A DNA stretch of 64,000 nt from Meridianimaribacter flavus (GCF_004366715.1 NZ_SOQZ01000001.1:620001-684000), one strand, 5' to 3'; shown: positions 8,418 through 20,109, numbered from the stretch's first letter. Notes: generated by a model not told the origin, from the letters alone. Made by a program: numbers and translations.

Positions 8418-9877
8418 TAGCGTTAAAAGACATATTGTATAAAGTAACCATCAATGCAGTTGTAGGTAGTACAGGTGTGCAGGTGAATGCTATTGAGTTT
8501 GATTCACGCCAAATCAAAACCAACGACGTGTTTGTGGCAATTAGAGGTTCGGTTGTTGATGGTCATAATTTTATTGAAAAAGCAATAGAGCTAGGAGCTA
8601 CAGCTATAGTGTGTGAAGCACTTCCGGAGCAATTACAAAACGGAATCACTTACATAGAAGTTGATAGTGCTAGTAAAGCATTGGCGTTTATGGCTGCTAA
8701 CTATTACGGTAACCCATCAGGGAATTTAAAGCTTGTTGGAGTGACAGGAACTAATGGAAAAACAACGGTTTCTACATTGCTGTATCAGTTGTTTAAAAAG
8801 GCTGGTTTTAAAGTTGGTTTATTGTCAACAGTAAAGATAATGGTTGGTGATAAAGAATTTAAAGCTACACATACAACACCAGATTCTCTTACAATAAACA
8901 AGTATTTAAGTGAAATGAATGATGAAGGTGTGGAGTTTTGCTTTATGGAAGTGAGTTCGCATGGTATTCATCAAAATAGAACAGAAGGATTGGTTTTTGA
9001 AGGTGGTATTTTCACAAATCTTTCTCACGATCATCTAGATTATCATAACACATTTGCTGAATATAGAGATGTGAAAAAACGGTTTTTTGATCAGTTGCCA
9101 GCTAAGTCTTTTGCGTTGGTAAATGTCGATGATAAAAATGGCTTGGTAATGCTTCAAAATACAAAAGCAAGAAAAATCACCTATGCATTAAAGTCGTATG
9201 CTGATTATAAAGCTCAAATTTTAGAAAATCAATTTAGCGGATTGCTTTTAAAACTTAATGATAATGAGGTTTGGACACGATTGATTGGAAGTTTTAATGC
9301 TTATAACATTTTAGCAATTTATGCTACAGCTGAATTATTAGGACTTGAAAAAGTTGAGAATTTAAAACTCATTAGCGAATTAGAAAGTGTGAGTGGTCGT
9401 TTTCAGTATTTGGTGTCTGATGAAAAAATCACAGCCATTGTAGATTATGCTCATACGCCTGATGCATTAAAAAACGTGTTGGAAACCATTAATAATATCA
9501 GAACAAAAAATGAAGAACTCATAACGGTTGTTGGTTGTGGTGGTGACAGAGATAAGACTAAGCGACCAAAAATGGGACACATAGCGTCCGCATTAAGCAC
9601 TAAAGTAATTTTTACTAGTGATAATCCACGAAGTGAAGTTCCTGACGCGATTATTGAAGATATAGAAAAAGGGGTTGAGCCTCAAAATTATAAAAAAACA
9701 CTATCTATAGTTGATAGAAAACAAGCCATAAAAACAGCGTGTCAAATGGCGCAACCAAATGACATTATTCTTATAGCAGGAAAAGGTCATGAAACCTATC
9801 AAGAAATTAAAGGCGAACGCTTTGATTTTGACGATTATAAAATAGTACAGGAATTTTTAAAGCAATTACAAAAATAA
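8414..9877 (+). CDS. murE: UDP-MurNAc-L-Ala-D-Glu--2,6-diaminopimelate ligase
   Basis: Cytoplasmic ATP-dependent ligase that adds the third residue to the peptidoglycan precursor. The ATP-binding GTNGKTTV is at residues 112-119, and SSHG and HDHLDYH are visible. The DNPR motif at 403-406 is the family signature for meso-diaminopimelate rather than lysine. The start is GTG at 8414, overlapping ftsI by 4 bp. Length 487 aa, normal. mraY follows after 1 bp. Confidence 0.96.
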   Translation: MIALKDILYKVTINAVVGSTGVQVNAIEFDSRQIKTNDVFVAIRGSVVDGHNFIEKAIELGATAIVCEALPEQLQNGITYIEVDSASKALAFMAANYYGNPSGNLKLVGVTGTNGKTTVSTLLYQLFKKAGFKVGLLSTVKIMVGDKEFKATHTTPDSLTINKYLSEMNDEGVEFCFMEVSSHGIHQNRTEGLVFEGGIFTNLSHDHLDYHNTFAEYRDVKKRFFDQLPAKSFALVNVDDKNGLVMLQNTKARKITYALKSYADYKAQILENQFSGLLLKLNDNEVWTRLIGSFNAYNILAIYATAELLGLEKVENLKLISELESVSGRFQYLVSDEKITAIVDYAHTPDALKNVLETINNIRTKNEELITVVGCGGDRDKTKRPKMGHIASALSTKVIFTSDNPRSEVPDAIIEDIEKGVEPQNYKKTLSIVDRKQAIKTACQMAQPNDIILIAGKGHETYQEIKGERFDFDDYKIVQEFLKQLQK

Positions 9878-9878
9878 G

Positions 9879-11120
9879 ATGTTGTATTACCTATTTGAAT
9901 ATTTAGAAAAACAGTTCCAGTTTCCTGGTGCATCGCTTTTTGGGTACTTAACCTTTAGAGCTGCCATTGCTATTATTCTGTCGCTGTTAATTTCTACTAT
10001 TTATGGTAAACGTATTATAAGATTCCTTCAAAAAAAGCAAGTTGGAGAAACTATTAGAGATTTAGGTTTAGAAGGTCAAGTAGAAAAAGCTGGTACACCA
10101 ACAATGGGTGGAGTCATTATTATTCTAGCAACATTAATTCCTGTGTTGTTATTGGCAAAATTGGAAAACATTTACATCATTTTACTTGTTATTACCACAC
10201 TTTGGATGGGAACTATTGGTTTTATTGATGATTATATCAAAAAATTCAAAAATGATAAAGAAGGATTAAAAGGAAAGTTTAAAGTTTTAGGTCAAGTAGG
10301 CTTAGGAATTATAGTTGGTGCAACACTTTTCTTTAGTGATGATGTAACTATAAAAGAAAAATTACCAGAAGAACAGCAAAAAGTAATGCTTGCTGAAAAC
10401 CCAAATTTACCTCCAGCAAAGTTATTTGATGTTGAAGAAAAATCTACAAAAACCACTATTCCTTTTGTGAAAGGAAATGAGTTTGATTATTCCGATTTGA
10501 TTACATGGATTAATCCAAACCTAAATAAGTATGCTTGGGTCATTTTCATATTGGTGAGCATTTTTATTATTACAGCAGTTTCCAATGGAGCAAACCTAAC
10601 TGATGGTATTGATGGTTTAGCAGCTGGGACATCTGCAATAATTGTGCTTACTCTGGGAATTTTTGCTTGGGTTTCGGGTAATATCATCTTTTCCGATTAC
10701 CTCAATATTATGTATATCCCAAGAGTTGAAGAAATCACCATTTACATCGCTGCTTTTGTAGGAGCATTAATTGGTTTCTTATGGTATAATACCTATCCAG
10801 CACAAGTATTTATGGGAGATACTGGAAGTTTAACTATTGGTGGAATTATAGCTGTAATTGCTATTGCTGTTAGAAAAGAATGGTTGATTCCTGTGTTGTG
10901 CGGAATCTTTTTAGCTGAAAACCTTTCGGTAGTTATGCAAGTCAGCTATTTCAAGTATACAAAGAAAAAATATGGTGAAGGACGACGCATTTTTAAGATG
11001 TCGCCATTACATCATCATTATCAAAAATCAGGATATCACGAAAGTAAAATAGTTACAAGATTTTGGATTGTTGGCATTTTGCTAGCAATCATATCAATAG
11101 TGACATTGAAGATAAGATAA
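9879..11120 (+). CDS. mraY: Phospho-MurNAc-pentapeptide transferase
   Basis: Integral membrane enzyme that makes lipid I from UDP-MurNAc-pentapeptide and undecaprenyl phosphate. Motifs seen: TPTMGG, the paired Asp in IDDYIKKF (residues 117-118), [13 protein letters not shown] (236-248), FMGDTGSL and SPLHHHY. At 413 aa it is about 50 residues longer than the E. coli protein. The extra length is a hydrophilic stretch at about 153-215, which also occurs in Bacteroidota relatives as far as I recall. murD starts directly at the stop, with no spacer. Confidence 0.96.
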   Translation: MLYYLFEYLEKQFQFPGASLFGYLTFRAAIAIILSLLISTIYGKRIIRFLQKKQVGETIRDLGLEGQVEKAGTPTMGGVIIILATLIPVLLLAKLENIYIILLVITTLWMGTIGFIDDYIKKFKNDKEGLKGKFKVLGQVGLGIIVGATLFFSDDVTIKEKLPEEQQKVMLAENPNLPPAKLFDVEEKSTKTTIPFVKGNEFDYSDLITWINPNLNKYAWVIFILVSIFIITAVSNGANLTDGIDGLAAGTSAIIVLTLGIFAWVSGNIIFSDYLNIMYIPRVEEITIYIAAFVGALIGFLWYNTYPAQVFMGDTGSLTIGGIIAVIAIAVRKEWLIPVLCGIFLAENLSVVMQVSYFKYTKKKYGEGRRIFKMSPLHHHYQKSGYHESKIVTRFWIVGILLAIISIVTLKIR

Positions 11121-12452
11121 ATGAAACGGTTAGTGATTCTTGGAGGAGGAGAAAGTGGAGTTGGAACTGCACTTTTAGGGAAAGAAAAAGGATATGAAGT
11201 TTTTGTTTCCGATAAGGGAAAAATAAAAGAAAAATATAAAGAGGTTCTTATACATAATGAGATTGAATGGGAAGATGAAAAGCACACAGAAAGTAAAATT
11301 CTGAATGCTGATGTAGTAATGAAAAGTCCTGGGATTCCTGAAAAAGTAGCTTTAGTAAAGCAAATTAGAGCTCAAGGAATTCAGGTGGTTTCTGAAATTG
11401 AATTTGCTTCAAAATTCACCAATGCAACTATTGTAGGAATAACTGGTAGCAACGGTAAAACTACAACAGCTAGTTTAACGCATCATATTTTAAAACAAGA
11501 ATTAGATGTTGGATTAGCTGGAAATATAGGAGACAGTTTTGCAAAGCAAATATTAGAAAAGGACTATAAAAACTATGTGTTAGAGATAAGCAGCTTTCAG
11601 TTGGATGATATTGTGAGTTTTAAACCAAACATTGCAGTTATCACTAACATCACTCCAGATCATTTAGATAGATATGAGTATCAGTTTGAAAATTATATCG
11701 CTTCAAAATTTCGCATTGCAATGAATCAAACTAAAGACGATTATTTGATTTATGATGCGGATGATGAAGTCGTCACAAACTGGCTAGCAAAGCATCCTGT
11801 TCAATCCAAAATGTTACCATTTTCTTTAACTAAACCTATTGAAAATGGAGCCTATTTAGAAAACGAGACAATAAAAATAACAATTGATAACGACCAAATA
11901 ATTATGCCGACAGCAAATTTAGCATTAGAAGGAAAACATAACGTAAAAAATGCAATGGCTGCTTCAACAGTAGCACATTTGCTAAAAATTAGAAAACAAA
12001 CAATAAGAGAGAGTTTAGAGAACTTTCAAGGTGTAGAGCATCGATTGGAAAGTGTGCTTAAAATTAATAAAGTACAGTACATCAACGATTCCAAAGCAAC
12101 AAATGTAAATGCTACTTATTTTGCTTTAGAAAGTATGGATGCACCAACCATTTGGATAGTTGGAGGAGAAGATAAAGGCAATAACTATGAGGAGTTATAT
12201 CCATTTGTAAACGAAAAAGTAAAAGCAATCATTTGTCTTGGTGTTGATAATGAAAAGCTACTTAAAAACTTTAGTTCAATGGTTGATGTTATCGTAGAAA
12301 CTCAATACATGAGCGAAGCTGTAAAAATTGCTTACAAGATAGCTAAAGCAGGAGATAATGTGTTGTTGTCACCAGCTTGTGCAAGCTTTGATTTGTTTGA
12401 AAACTATGAAGACAGAGGTCGTCAATTTAAAGAAGCTGTAAGAAGTTTGTAA
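11121..12452 (+). CDS. murD: UDP-MurNAc-L-alanine--D-glutamate ligase
   Basis: Cytoplasmic Mur ligase that adds D-Glu to UDP-MurNAc-L-Ala (443 aa). The N-terminal nucleotide-binding motif LGGGESGVG, the P-loop GITGSNGKTTT and the central ITPDHLDRY are visible. So are the YINDSKATN motif and the C-terminal LLSPACASFDLFENYEDRG that typifies MurD. It lies in the usual dcw place between mraY and ftsW with zero intergenic distance to mraY. Confidence 0.96.
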   Translation: MKRLVILGGGESGVGTALLGKEKGYEVFVSDKGKIKEKYKEVLIHNEIEWEDEKHTESKILNADVVMKSPGIPEKVALVKQIRAQGIQVVSEIEFASKFTNATIVGITGSNGKTTTASLTHHILKQELDVGLAGNIGDSFAKQILEKDYKNYVLEISSFQLDDIVSFKPNIAVITNITPDHLDRYEYQFENYIASKFRIAMNQTKDDYLIYDADDEVVTNWLAKHPVQSKMLPFSLTKPIENGAYLENETIKITIDNDQIIMPTANLALEGKHNVKNAMAASTVAHLLKIRKQTIRESLENFQGVEHRLESVLKINKVQYINDSKATNVNATYFALESMDAPTIWIVGGEDKGNNYEELYPFVNEKVKAIICLGVDNEKLLKNFSSMVDVIVETQYMSEAVKIAYKIAKAGDNVLLSPACASFDLFENYEDRGRQFKEAVRSL

Positions 12453-12464
12453 AACTTAATACTT

Positions 12465-13658
12465 GTGCAAAAACTGTTTGATAACATAAAAGGAGACCGT
12501 TTAATTTGGGCAATAGCTGCATTGTTGGCTATATTCTCATTTCTGCCTGTGTATAGTGCTGCGAGTAATTTGGCATACATAGGAGGTAATGGTAACACCT
12601 TTACATTTTTTGTTAAGCATTTTATGCACTTGTTTTTAGGGTTTTCAATTATGTATGCTGTGCATAGAGTGCCCTATAGGTATTTTAGAGGTATATCAAT
12701 GATTATGTTGCCAATTGTATTGGTATTGCTTGTGGTAACGATGCTTCAAGGTACAACTATTGAGGGAGCAAATGCTAGTAGATGGATTCAAATACCAATT
12801 GTTGGGATGTCGTTTCAAACGTCCACTTTAGCTTCTGTGGTGCTTATGGTTTATGTGGCGAGATATCTTTCAAAAATTAAAGATAAAACAATAACATTTA
12901 AAGAGTCCATTCTGCCATTATGGGTTCCTGTTTTCTTAGTATTAATGCTCATACTTCCTGCTAATTTTTCAACTACAGCTATCATATTTAGTATGGTAAT
13001 GATGTTGGCGTTTATTGGTGGTTATCCAGTAAAATATTTAGCGCTAATTATAGGTGCAGGAATTATAGGTTTAACCATGTTTATATTGGTTGCAAAGGCA
13101 TTTCCAGGTGCAATGCCAAATAGGGTTGATACTTGGATGAGCAGGATTGAAAATTTTTCTAATGGAGTTGATACTGAAGAAGACTATCAAATAGAGCAGG
13201 CTAAAATAGCTATCGCGTCAGGTGGAATAAAAGGAGTTGGTCCAGGAAAAAGTGTGCAGAAAAACTTTTTGCCGCAATCGTCATCAGATTTCATTTTCGC
13301 GATAATAATTGAAGAGTATGGATTGATTGGTGGTATGGTTGTCTTGGTGGCTTACATGTGGCTGCTTTTTAGAATTGTAATTGCAGCACAAAAAGCCGAT
13401 ACGGTTTTTGGTAAACTCTTGGTTTTAGGAGTAGGATTGCCTATTGTTTTTCAAGCATTAATAAATATGGCAGTTGCTGTAGAGTTGTTTCCGGTTACAG
13501 GTCAAACATTGCCATTAATAAGTAGTGGAGGAACATCAATTTGGATGACTTGTTTAGCTATAGGAATTATACTTAGCGTAAGTGCAAAGAGAGAAGAAAT
13601 TAAAGAACAAGAAAATATAGAAGATAATCCGCTCGAAATTTTGAGTGAAGCGATATAA
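12465..13658 (+). CDS. ftsW: Septal peptidoglycan glycosyltransferase FtsW (SEDS family)
   Basis: Polytopic SEDS protein (397 aa, about 10 membrane segments) that polymerises lipid II at the septum together with FtsI. Motifs: NRVDTWMSR in the large loop, [19 protein letters not shown] and [13 protein letters not shown]. The C-terminal [10 protein letters not shown] is also conserved. The start is GTG at 12465, 12 bp after murD. The stop overlaps the murG start by one base. Confidence 0.95.
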   Translation: MQKLFDNIKGDRLIWAIAALLAIFSFLPVYSAASNLAYIGGNGNTFTFFVKHFMHLFLGFSIMYAVHRVPYRYFRGISMIMLPIVLVLLVVTMLQGTTIEGANASRWIQIPIVGMSFQTSTLASVVLMVYVARYLSKIKDKTITFKESILPLWVPVFLVLMLILPANFSTTAIIFSMVMMLAFIGGYPVKYLALIIGAGIIGLTMFILVAKAFPGAMPNRVDTWMSRIENFSNGVDTEEDYQIEQAKIAIASGGIKGVGPGKSVQKNFLPQSSSDFIFAIIIEEYGLIGGMVVLVAYMWLLFRIVIAAQKADTVFGKLLVLGVGLPIVFQALINMAVAVELFPVTGQTLPLISSGGTSIWMTCLAIGIILSVSAKREEIKEQENIEDNPLEILSEAI

Positions 13659-14755
13659 TGAGTAACTATAAAATCATATTGTCAGGTGGTGGAACAGGAG
13701 GTCATATCTATCCTGCTATTGCTATTGCAAACGAGCTAAAATCTCGTTTTCCTGATGCTGAATTTTTGTTTGTAGGTGCTATGGATAGAATGGAGATGGA
13801 AAAAGTACCACAAGCAGGTTATGAAATAGAAGGACTTTGGATTTCTGGTATTCAGCGTAAGCTTACACTTAAAAATTTAACGTTTCCATTTAAGCTGATT
13901 ACAAGCTTGTTGAGGTCTAGAAAAATAGTTAAAACCTTTAAACCAGATGTTGTAATTGGTACAGGAGGTTTTGCAAGTGGACCATTACTTAAAGTGGCGA
14001 CTTTAAAACGAATTCCTAGTTTAATTCAGGAGCAAAACTCTTATCCAGGAATTACTAATAAGCTGCTGGCTAAAAGTGTTGATAAAATTTGTGTAGCGTA
14101 TGATGGTTTGGAGCGATTTTTTCCAAAATCAAAACTCATAAAAACAGGAAATCCAATACGTCAGGATCTTTTAAGTATTGATGGAAAAACTATTGAAGCT
14201 AAAGATACTTTTAAGCTGCGTCATGGAAAACATACCTTATTGGTTTTAGGAGGAAGTTTAGGTTCAAAACGCATTAATGAACTTATTGAAAAAGAATTGG
14301 AGTTTATACAAACTCAAAACGTTCAAGTGATATGGCAATGTGGTAAACTGTACTACGATGCTTATAAAAGATATAACAACATGGAAGATGTACAAGTATA
14401 TCCCTTTTTAAACAATATGGATATGGCTTATGCAGCTTCAGATGTTATTATTTCAAGAGCTGGAGCAAGTTCGGTTTCTGAGTTGTGTGTTGTGGGTAAA
14501 CCTGTAATTTTTATTCCATCGCCTAATGTAGCTGAGGACCATCAAACAAAAAATGCAATGGCAGTTGTTGAAAAAGATGCTGCAATTTTAATTAAGGAAT
14601 CCGATTTAGATGTTGATTTTGAAAACAAGTTTTCGCAATTAGTGAATTCGGTTGAAAGACAAAACGAACTCGGAACTAATATAAAAAAGCTAGCTTTAGT
14701 GAATGCAACTAAAGATATAGCTAATGAGGTTGAAAAATTATTGAATCATAAATGA
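13658..14755 (+). CDS. murG: UDP-GlcNAc--lipid I N-acetylglucosaminyltransferase
   Basis: GT28 enzyme on the inner face of the membrane that converts lipid I to lipid II (365 aa). The N-terminal [12 protein letters not shown] and the second glycine-rich loop [11 protein letters not shown] are present. The donor-binding [12 protein letters not shown] and EDHQTKNA are also visible. It overlaps murC by 4 bp (ATGA), keeping the coupled arrangement seen along the whole operon. Confidence 0.96.
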   Translation: MSNYKIILSGGGTGGHIYPAIAIANELKSRFPDAEFLFVGAMDRMEMEKVPQAGYEIEGLWISGIQRKLTLKNLTFPFKLITSLLRSRKIVKTFKPDVVIGTGGFASGPLLKVATLKRIPSLIQEQNSYPGITNKLLAKSVDKICVAYDGLERFFPKSKLIKTGNPIRQDLLSIDGKTIEAKDTFKLRHGKHTLLVLGGSLGSKRINELIEKELEFIQTQNVQVIWQCGKLYYDAYKRYNNMEDVQVYPFLNNMDMAYAASDVIISRAGASSVSELCVVGKPVIFIPSPNVAEDHQTKNAMAVVEKDAAILIKESDLDVDFENKFSQLVNSVERQNELGTNIKKLALVNATKDIANEVEKLLNHK

Positions 14756-16104
14756 ATTATAACAACATACATAACGTCTATTTTATAGGTATTGGTGGTA
14801 TTGGTATGAGTGCTTTAGCACGATATTTTAAAGCCAACAATAAGCAAGTTATGGGTTATGATAAAACCAAAACTGAGATTACTGACGGTTTGGAAAATCT
14901 TGGTGTTAAAGTGCATTTCAATGATTCTATTGATAATATTCCTACTCATTTTTTAGATATTGAATCTACGTTGGTAGTTTATACGCCAGCAATACCAAAA
15001 GCGCATCAAGAGCTTAATTATTTTATTGATAATGGTTATAAGGTGTTAAAACGCTCAGTGGTTTTGGGTGAGATTACAAAGCACACGTTTTGTCTTGCTG
15101 TTGCAGGCACTCACGGAAAAACTACTACGACCAGTATTTTAGGTCATTTACTTAATGAGTGTGGTGTGGAAGTCACTGCTTTCTTGGGAGGAATTAGTGA
15201 GAATTATAATTCTAATTTAATCCTTAACGGAACAAAGGTAACAGTTGTTGAGGCGGATGAGTTTGATCGTTCGTTTTTAACCCTGTCTCCAGATTTAGCA
15301 TGTATCACTTCAATGGATGCCGATCATTTGGATATTTATGGAGAAGCCGAAGCGCTTAAAGACTCGTTTGTCGATTTTTCTAAAAAACTAAAGCCTAACG
15401 GAAAACTCTTCGTAAAAAACGGACTGCCATTAAAAGGAATTACCTACGGAATAGAAGATAATTCAGACTATTCAGTAAAAAATATAAAAATTATAGATGG
15501 TACTTATGTGTTTGATGTAACAACACCAAGTACTACCCTTGACAATTTCAAATTTAACCTACCTGGTAGACATAACCTGTCGAATGCATTAATAGCCTTG
15601 GCGATGGCTGTGGAGTATGGTTGCCCTCCCAAACAGCTCGCCAAAGCTTTAGCATCTTACAAAGGTGTTAAACGCAGGTTTAGTTATTCTATTAAAACCG
15701 AAAATTTAGTGCTAATTGATGATTATGCACATCATCCGCAAGAAATAAATGCAGTACATCAAGCAGTGCGAGAAATGTATCCAAATCAAAAGGTTATGGC
15801 CGTTTTTCAGCCACATTTATTCAGTAGAACAAGAGATTTTGCTGATGAATTTGCTGAAGCCTTGTCGCAATTTGATGAGGTCTTATTGCTTGATATTTAC
15901 CCAGCTAGAGAATTGCCAATTGAAGGTATAACTTCTAATTGGTTATTGGGTAAGATGAAACATAACCACAAAAAACTGGTTGAAAAGCCTGAAATTATTT
16001 CAGAAATAAAGAAAAGTAATGCTCAAGTTATTTTAATGATTGGAGCAGGAGATATAGGAGAAGAAGTTAAACATGTAAAAGAAGCGTTAAGTGTCGCGAG
16101 CTAG
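14752..16104 (+). CDS. murC: UDP-N-acetylmuramate--L-alanine ligase
   Basis: First Mur ligase of the cytoplasmic pathway (450 aa). The N-terminal [14 protein letters not shown], the P-loop [20 protein letters not shown] and the DDYAHHPQE motif all fit MurC. It overlaps murG by 4 bp and ftsQ by 14 bp. murF and ddl, common between these genes in proteobacteria, are absent from this cluster. Confidence 0.96.
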   Translation: MNYNNIHNVYFIGIGGIGMSALARYFKANNKQVMGYDKTKTEITDGLENLGVKVHFNDSIDNIPTHFLDIESTLVVYTPAIPKAHQELNYFIDNGYKVLKRSVVLGEITKHTFCLAVAGTHGKTTTTSILGHLLNECGVEVTAFLGGISENYNSNLILNGTKVTVVEADEFDRSFLTLSPDLACITSMDADHLDIYGEAEALKDSFVDFSKKLKPNGKLFVKNGLPLKGITYGIEDNSDYSVKNIKIIDGTYVFDVTTPSTTLDNFKFNLPGRHNLSNALIALAMAVEYGCPPKQLAKALASYKGVKRRFSYSIKTENLVLIDDYAHHPQEINAVHQAVREMYPNQKVMAVFQPHLFSRTRDFADEFAEALSQFDEVLLLDIYPARELPIEGITSNWLLGKMKHNHKKLVEKPEIISEIKKSNAQVILMIGAGDIGEEVKHVKEALSVAS

Positions 16105-16816
16105 TAAAATAAATTACATAAAAGTCGTGTTGCTGCTGGTGTTAGTGGTGTTTCTTTATGCGTTTTCGTCAGCAAGAAATTCAGGTCGAAAAGTTGCAGC
16201 TCCTGATGTGAAATTTATTGGTAGTCAAGATTTGTTTATAACCCAAGAGACTGTTAGTAAATTGTTAATACAAAATCAAGAGGGAGTTACGAACAAGCCT
16301 AAAGAAATTATAGATTTGAATGTTTTAGAAACTGCCCTAAATTCTAATGCCATGATCAAAGAGGCTCAGGTGTATATGAGTATTGATGGCTCAATTACAG
16401 CTGAGATAGAGCAAAAGCAACCTATAGCAAGAGTTAGTACAAATGCATCTTATTATATTGATAGTCAAGGGTTGTTTATGCCTTTGTCCGACAATTATAC
16501 AGCAAGAGTACCACTGGTTACAGGAACTGTTTTAAAAAATGACTTGGACAATGTATACAAAATTGCAAAAAAAGTCAGCGAAGATAAATTCTTAAAGCAA
16601 CACGTCATTGAGATTCATCAAAATGAAGATAAATCAATTGATTTAAAATTTAGATTGAACGATTTCAAAATACAATTAGGCGCTTTAAAAATGTTAGACA
16701 AGAAAATAAACAATCTTAAAGCGTTTTACCAAAAAGCGTTTAAAGATAAAACATTGGATAGCTATAGCATAGTGAACTTAAAATTTGATAATCAAGTCAT
16801 TTGCACCAAAAAGTAA
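16091..16816 (+). CDS. ftsQ: Cell division protein FtsQ
   Basis: Bitopic divisome protein (241 aa). It has a short cytoplasmic N-terminus, one membrane segment (about residues 9-26) and a POTRA-type region (FIGSQDLFITQETVSKLL onward). A beta domain follows (EIEQKQPIARV, SYYIDSQGLFMPL). The start is GTG at 16091, inside the end of murC. It is placed between murC and ftsA as in other Bacteroidota. Position and topology support the call more than direct identity. Confidence 0.9.
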   Translation: MSRASKINYIKVVLLLVLVVFLYAFSSARNSGRKVAAPDVKFIGSQDLFITQETVSKLLIQNQEGVTNKPKEIIDLNVLETALNSNAMIKEAQVYMSIDGSITAEIEQKQPIARVSTNASYYIDSQGLFMPLSDNYTARVPLVTGTVLKNDLDNVYKIAKKVSEDKFLKQHVIEIHQNEDKSIDLKFRLNDFKIQLGALKMLDKKINNLKAFYQKAFKDKTLDSYSIVNLKFDNQVICTKK

Positions 16817-16819
16817 GTA

Positions 16820-18151
16820 ATGGAGAATAATAAAATTTCTGTAGGATTAGATATAGGTACCACAAAAATTGTGGCTATGATTGGTCGTAAAAATGAATAT
16901 GGGAAAGCTGAAATTCTTGGTATTGGTAAATCCAAGAGTTTAGGTGTGCATAGAGGTGTGGTAAATAATATTACACAAACTATTCAGTCTATTCAGCAAG
17001 CTGTTCAAGAAGCTGAAGCTGAAGCAGGTTTAAAAATTAAAGAAGTAACTGTAGGTATCGCTGGACAACACATAAGAAGTTTACAACACAGCGATTACAT
17101 TACAAGACCAAATTCTGAATTGGTAATCGATGAAGAAGATATAGATAAACTTATCAATCAAGTTCACAAATTGGTAATGTTACCAGGTGAAGAAATTATT
17201 CATGTATTACCACAAGAATATAAAGTTGATGGACAAGGAGAAATAAAAGAACCAATTGGGATGTATGGAGGACGCTTAGAGGCTAATTTCCATGTTGTAG
17301 TTGGTCAAGTGTCATCAATACGAAATATAGGAAGATGCGTAAAAAGTTCTGGTTTAGGACTTGAAGGTATCACTTTGGAGCCATTAGCTTCAGCAAATGC
17401 TGTTTTGAGTCAAGAAGAGAAAGAAGCAGGAGTTGCGCTTATTGATATAGGTGGTGGTACAACAGATTTAGCAGTCTTTAAAGATGGTATTATTCGTCAT
17501 ACAGCAGTAATACCATTTGGTGGAAATGTTATTACCGAAGACATAAAAGAAGGTTGCTCGATCATTGAAAAGCAAGCTGAACTTTTAAAAATAAAATTTG
17601 GTTCTGCATGGCCTGGAGAAAATAAGGATAACGAAATTGTATCAATTCCTGGACTGAGAGGAAGAGAGCCAAAAGAGATTACGCTTAAAAACCTTTCAAA
17701 AATTATACATGCTCGTGTAGTAGAAATTATTGAGCAAGTTTATGTTGAGATAAAAAACTATGGACACGAAGAGCAAAAGAAAAAGCTAATTGCAGGTATT
17801 GTTTTAACAGGAGGTGGAGCTCAGTTAAAACACTTAAAGCAGTTGGTTGAATATATCACAGGAATGGATACCAGAATTGGCTATCCTAACGAGCATCTTG
17901 CAGGAGATAGTGATGATGATATTGCAAGTCCTTTATTTGCTACAGCTGTAGGTTTGGTGATGGACGGACTAAAACGTCAAGAAAGAAAACGAATAGAAAA
18001 AGAACCAGAAGTAGAGGAAAGTTTAAATGAAGTAAGTGAGGAAGCACAAAGTGCTGATGAAGAGGTTGTAAGTCAACCTAAAAAAGAACGTAAATCGTTC
18101 TTAGATAAATTAACAGAAAGAGTAAAAGATTTTTTAGATAACGCAGAATAA
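16820..18151 (+). CDS. ftsA: Cell division protein FtsA
   Basis: Actin-like ATPase (443 aa) that tethers FtsZ to the membrane. Motifs: SVGLDIGTTKIVAMIG at the N-terminus, ALIDIGGGTTDLAVF and AGIVLTGGGAQL. The C-terminus has an acidic, charged stretch followed by KSFLDKLTERVKDFLDNAE. That segment is amphipathic and fits the membrane-targeting helix. It starts 3 bp after ftsQ, with ftsZ 29 bp downstream. Confidence 0.96.
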   Translation: MENNKISVGLDIGTTKIVAMIGRKNEYGKAEILGIGKSKSLGVHRGVVNNITQTIQSIQQAVQEAEAEAGLKIKEVTVGIAGQHIRSLQHSDYITRPNSELVIDEEDIDKLINQVHKLVMLPGEEIIHVLPQEYKVDGQGEIKEPIGMYGGRLEANFHVVVGQVSSIRNIGRCVKSSGLGLEGITLEPLASANAVLSQEEKEAGVALIDIGGGTTDLAVFKDGIIRHTAVIPFGGNVITEDIKEGCSIIEKQAELLKIKFGSAWPGENKDNEIVSIPGLRGREPKEITLKNLSKIIHARVVEIIEQVYVEIKNYGHEEQKKKLIAGIVLTGGGAQLKHLKQLVEYITGMDTRIGYPNEHLAGDSDDDIASPLFATAVGLVMDGLKRQERKRIEKEPEVEESLNEVSEEAQSADEEVVSQPKKERKSFLDKLTERVKDFLDNAE

Positions 18152-18180
18152 TTAATTATAAATCCAGTAAAACTAATTAT

Positions 18181-20109
18181 ATGAGTAATAATAGTGAATT
18201 AGGAAACATTGCTTTCGATTTGCCAAAAAACCAATCTAACGTCATTAAAGTGATTGGAGTTGGAGGAGGAGGTAGCAACGCCATTAACCACATGTTCCAG
18301 CAAGGTATTAAAGGTGTTGACTTTGTAATATGCAATACAGATTCCCAAGCACTACAAAACAGTGGTGTCCCAAACAAGATTCAATTAGGAGTTAACTTAA
18401 CCGAAGGTTTAGGTGCAGGAGCAAATCCAGATGTTGGTGAGCAAGCAGCACTTGAAAGTTTAGAAGACATTCGTAGAATGTTGGATACCAACACTAAAAT
18501 GATATTCATTACCGCTGGAATGGGTGGAGGAACAGGTACTGGAGCTGCTCCTATAATTGCTAAAATGGCAAAAGAAATGGATATCCTTACTGTAGGTATT
18601 GTAACAATGCCATTTCAGTTTGAAGGAAAAACAAGAAACGAACAAGCACAAAAAGGAATTGAAAACCTTCGTGGTCATGTAGATTCTTTAGTGGTAATCA
18701 ATAATAATAAACTTCGTGAAGTTTATGGAAACCTTGGGTTTAAAGCTGGATTCTCCAAAGCTGATGAGGTTTTATCAACAGCCTCAAGAGGAATTGCTGA
18801 AGTTATTACACATCACTATACACAAAACATCGATTTACGTGATGCTAAAACAGTATTAAGTAATAGTGGAACTGCAATAATGGGTTCTGCTACTGCTTCA
18901 GGAAAAACCAGAGCGCAAGAAGCGATCATGAAAGCGTTAGATTCTCCGCTATTAAACGATAACAAAATTACAGGAGCTAAAAATGTATTATTGCTTATCG
19001 TGTCTGGTTCACATGAAATCACAATTGATGAAATTGGTGAAATCAACGACCATATTCAAAATGAAGCAGGTCATGGAGCAAACATTATTATGGGTGTTGG
19101 TGAAGACGAATCTTTAGAAGAATCAATCTCTGTTACAATTATAGCAACGGGTTTCGATATTGATCAACAGCATGAAATTTCTAATACCGAAGTTAAAAAA
19201 GTAGTACACGCTCTTGAAGATGATGCTGATGATATGAATGTAAAAGAGCAAGATCCTGCTATCATAACTCCAGATATTGTATTAGAAAAGGAAGAAAAGA
19301 AAGCACCTGAAGTAGTTCGTCATACATTATTAGATGAAGAAGATGATAATGAAATTCAAGCTCAGGATGAAAAGATGGATTTAATTCCAACTACAGATTT
19401 TCTTAAAGGAATAAACGTTGTTTACGACGAGGTTTTAGACCATAAAGTACCTAGTGAAGAAGATTTCATTATTACTCCTGTTCAAGAAGTAAAAGAAGAA
19501 AAAATTCAAGTAGAAGAAGAGGAGCAGTTTACATTAACGTTTGATTTGCCACTTCCTAATCAAAAAATTGAAGAAGAAGAAATTCAAGAAAAAGAAGAAA
19601 AGATTCTTTTCGATTTAGATGATGAAGTTAAAGACCTTAACGTTAACGATCATGTTGAGATTATTCCTGTTACAGAAGCCAATGAAACAGGAGAAGTTAG
19701 ATATGCATTAGATGAATATTCAACGTTTGAATCTTCAATAAATACTACAAAAGCAAAAGAGCCTGAAGTAGAAGAGGAAATTGTTTTTGAGAAAAAAGTA
19801 ATTACATCTGAAGAGGTTGAAGAAGTTGAAAACGAAGAAGTCGACCCAATGAACAGTCCAATTTCTGCTTTAATCAAAGAAAGAGCAGATGAAAGAAGAC
19901 GTAAAATGAAAGACTTCAATTACAAATTCAACAATGCTAAAATAGATGAAATTGAAAAAGAACCTGCATATAAAAGACAAGGTGTGAATTTAGAAGAATC
20001 GCAACATTCTTCTGATACGAATGCTTCAAGAATGTCTGTTGGCACTGACGACAACGACGATATTCAATTAAGAAGTAACAATTCATTTTTACACGACAAC
20101 GTAGATTAA
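18181..20109 (+). CDS. ftsZ: Cell division protein FtsZ with long acidic linker
   Basis: Tubulin-like GTPase forming the division ring (642 aa). The GTPase domain covers about residues 1-320, with GVGGGGSNAINHM, the tubulin signature GGGTGTGAAP, and the catalytic loop NIDLRDAKTVLSNSG. Beyond it lies a roughly 300-residue Glu/Asp/Lys-rich linker. The end, NNSFLHDNVD, should be the conserved C-terminal peptide for FtsA and partners. E. coli FtsZ is 383 aa, so the linker is very long, although long linkers do occur in Bacteroidota. It is the last gene of the operon, followed by a strong hairpin. Confidence 0.97.
   Translation: MSNNSELGNIAFDLPKNQSNVIKVIGVGGGGSNAINHMFQQGIKGVDFVICNTDSQALQNSGVPNKIQLGVNLTEGLGAGANPDVGEQAALESLEDIRRMLDTNTKMIFITAGMGGGTGTGAAPIIAKMAKEMDILTVGIVTMPFQFEGKTRNEQAQKGIENLRGHVDSLVVINNNKLREVYGNLGFKAGFSKADEVLSTASRGIAEVITHHYTQNIDLRDAKTVLSNSGTAIMGSATASGKTRAQEAIMKALDSPLLNDNKITGAKNVLLLIVSGSHEITIDEIGEINDHIQNEAGHGANIIMGVGEDESLEESISVTIIATGFDIDQQHEISNTEVKKVVHALEDDADDMNVKEQDPAIITPDIVLEKEEKKAPEVVRHTLLDEEDDNEIQAQDEKMDLIPTTDFLKGINVVYDEVLDHKVPSEEDFIITPVQEVKEEKIQVEEEEQFTLTFDLPLPNQKIEEEEIQEKEEKILFDLDDEVKDLNVNDHVEIIPVTEANETGEVRYALDEYSTFESSINTTKAKEPEVEEEIVFEKKVITSEEVEEVENEEVDPMNSPISALIKERADERRRKMKDFNYKFNNAKIDEIEKEPAYKRQGVNLEESQHSSDTNASRMSVGTDDNDDIQLRSNNSFLHDNVD

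Noticed and set aside
14752-16816. Loss of murF and ddl from the dcw cluster as a deletion
   Set aside because: The junctions are tight overlaps with no scar, and as far as I know Bacteroidota commonly keep these genes elsewhere.
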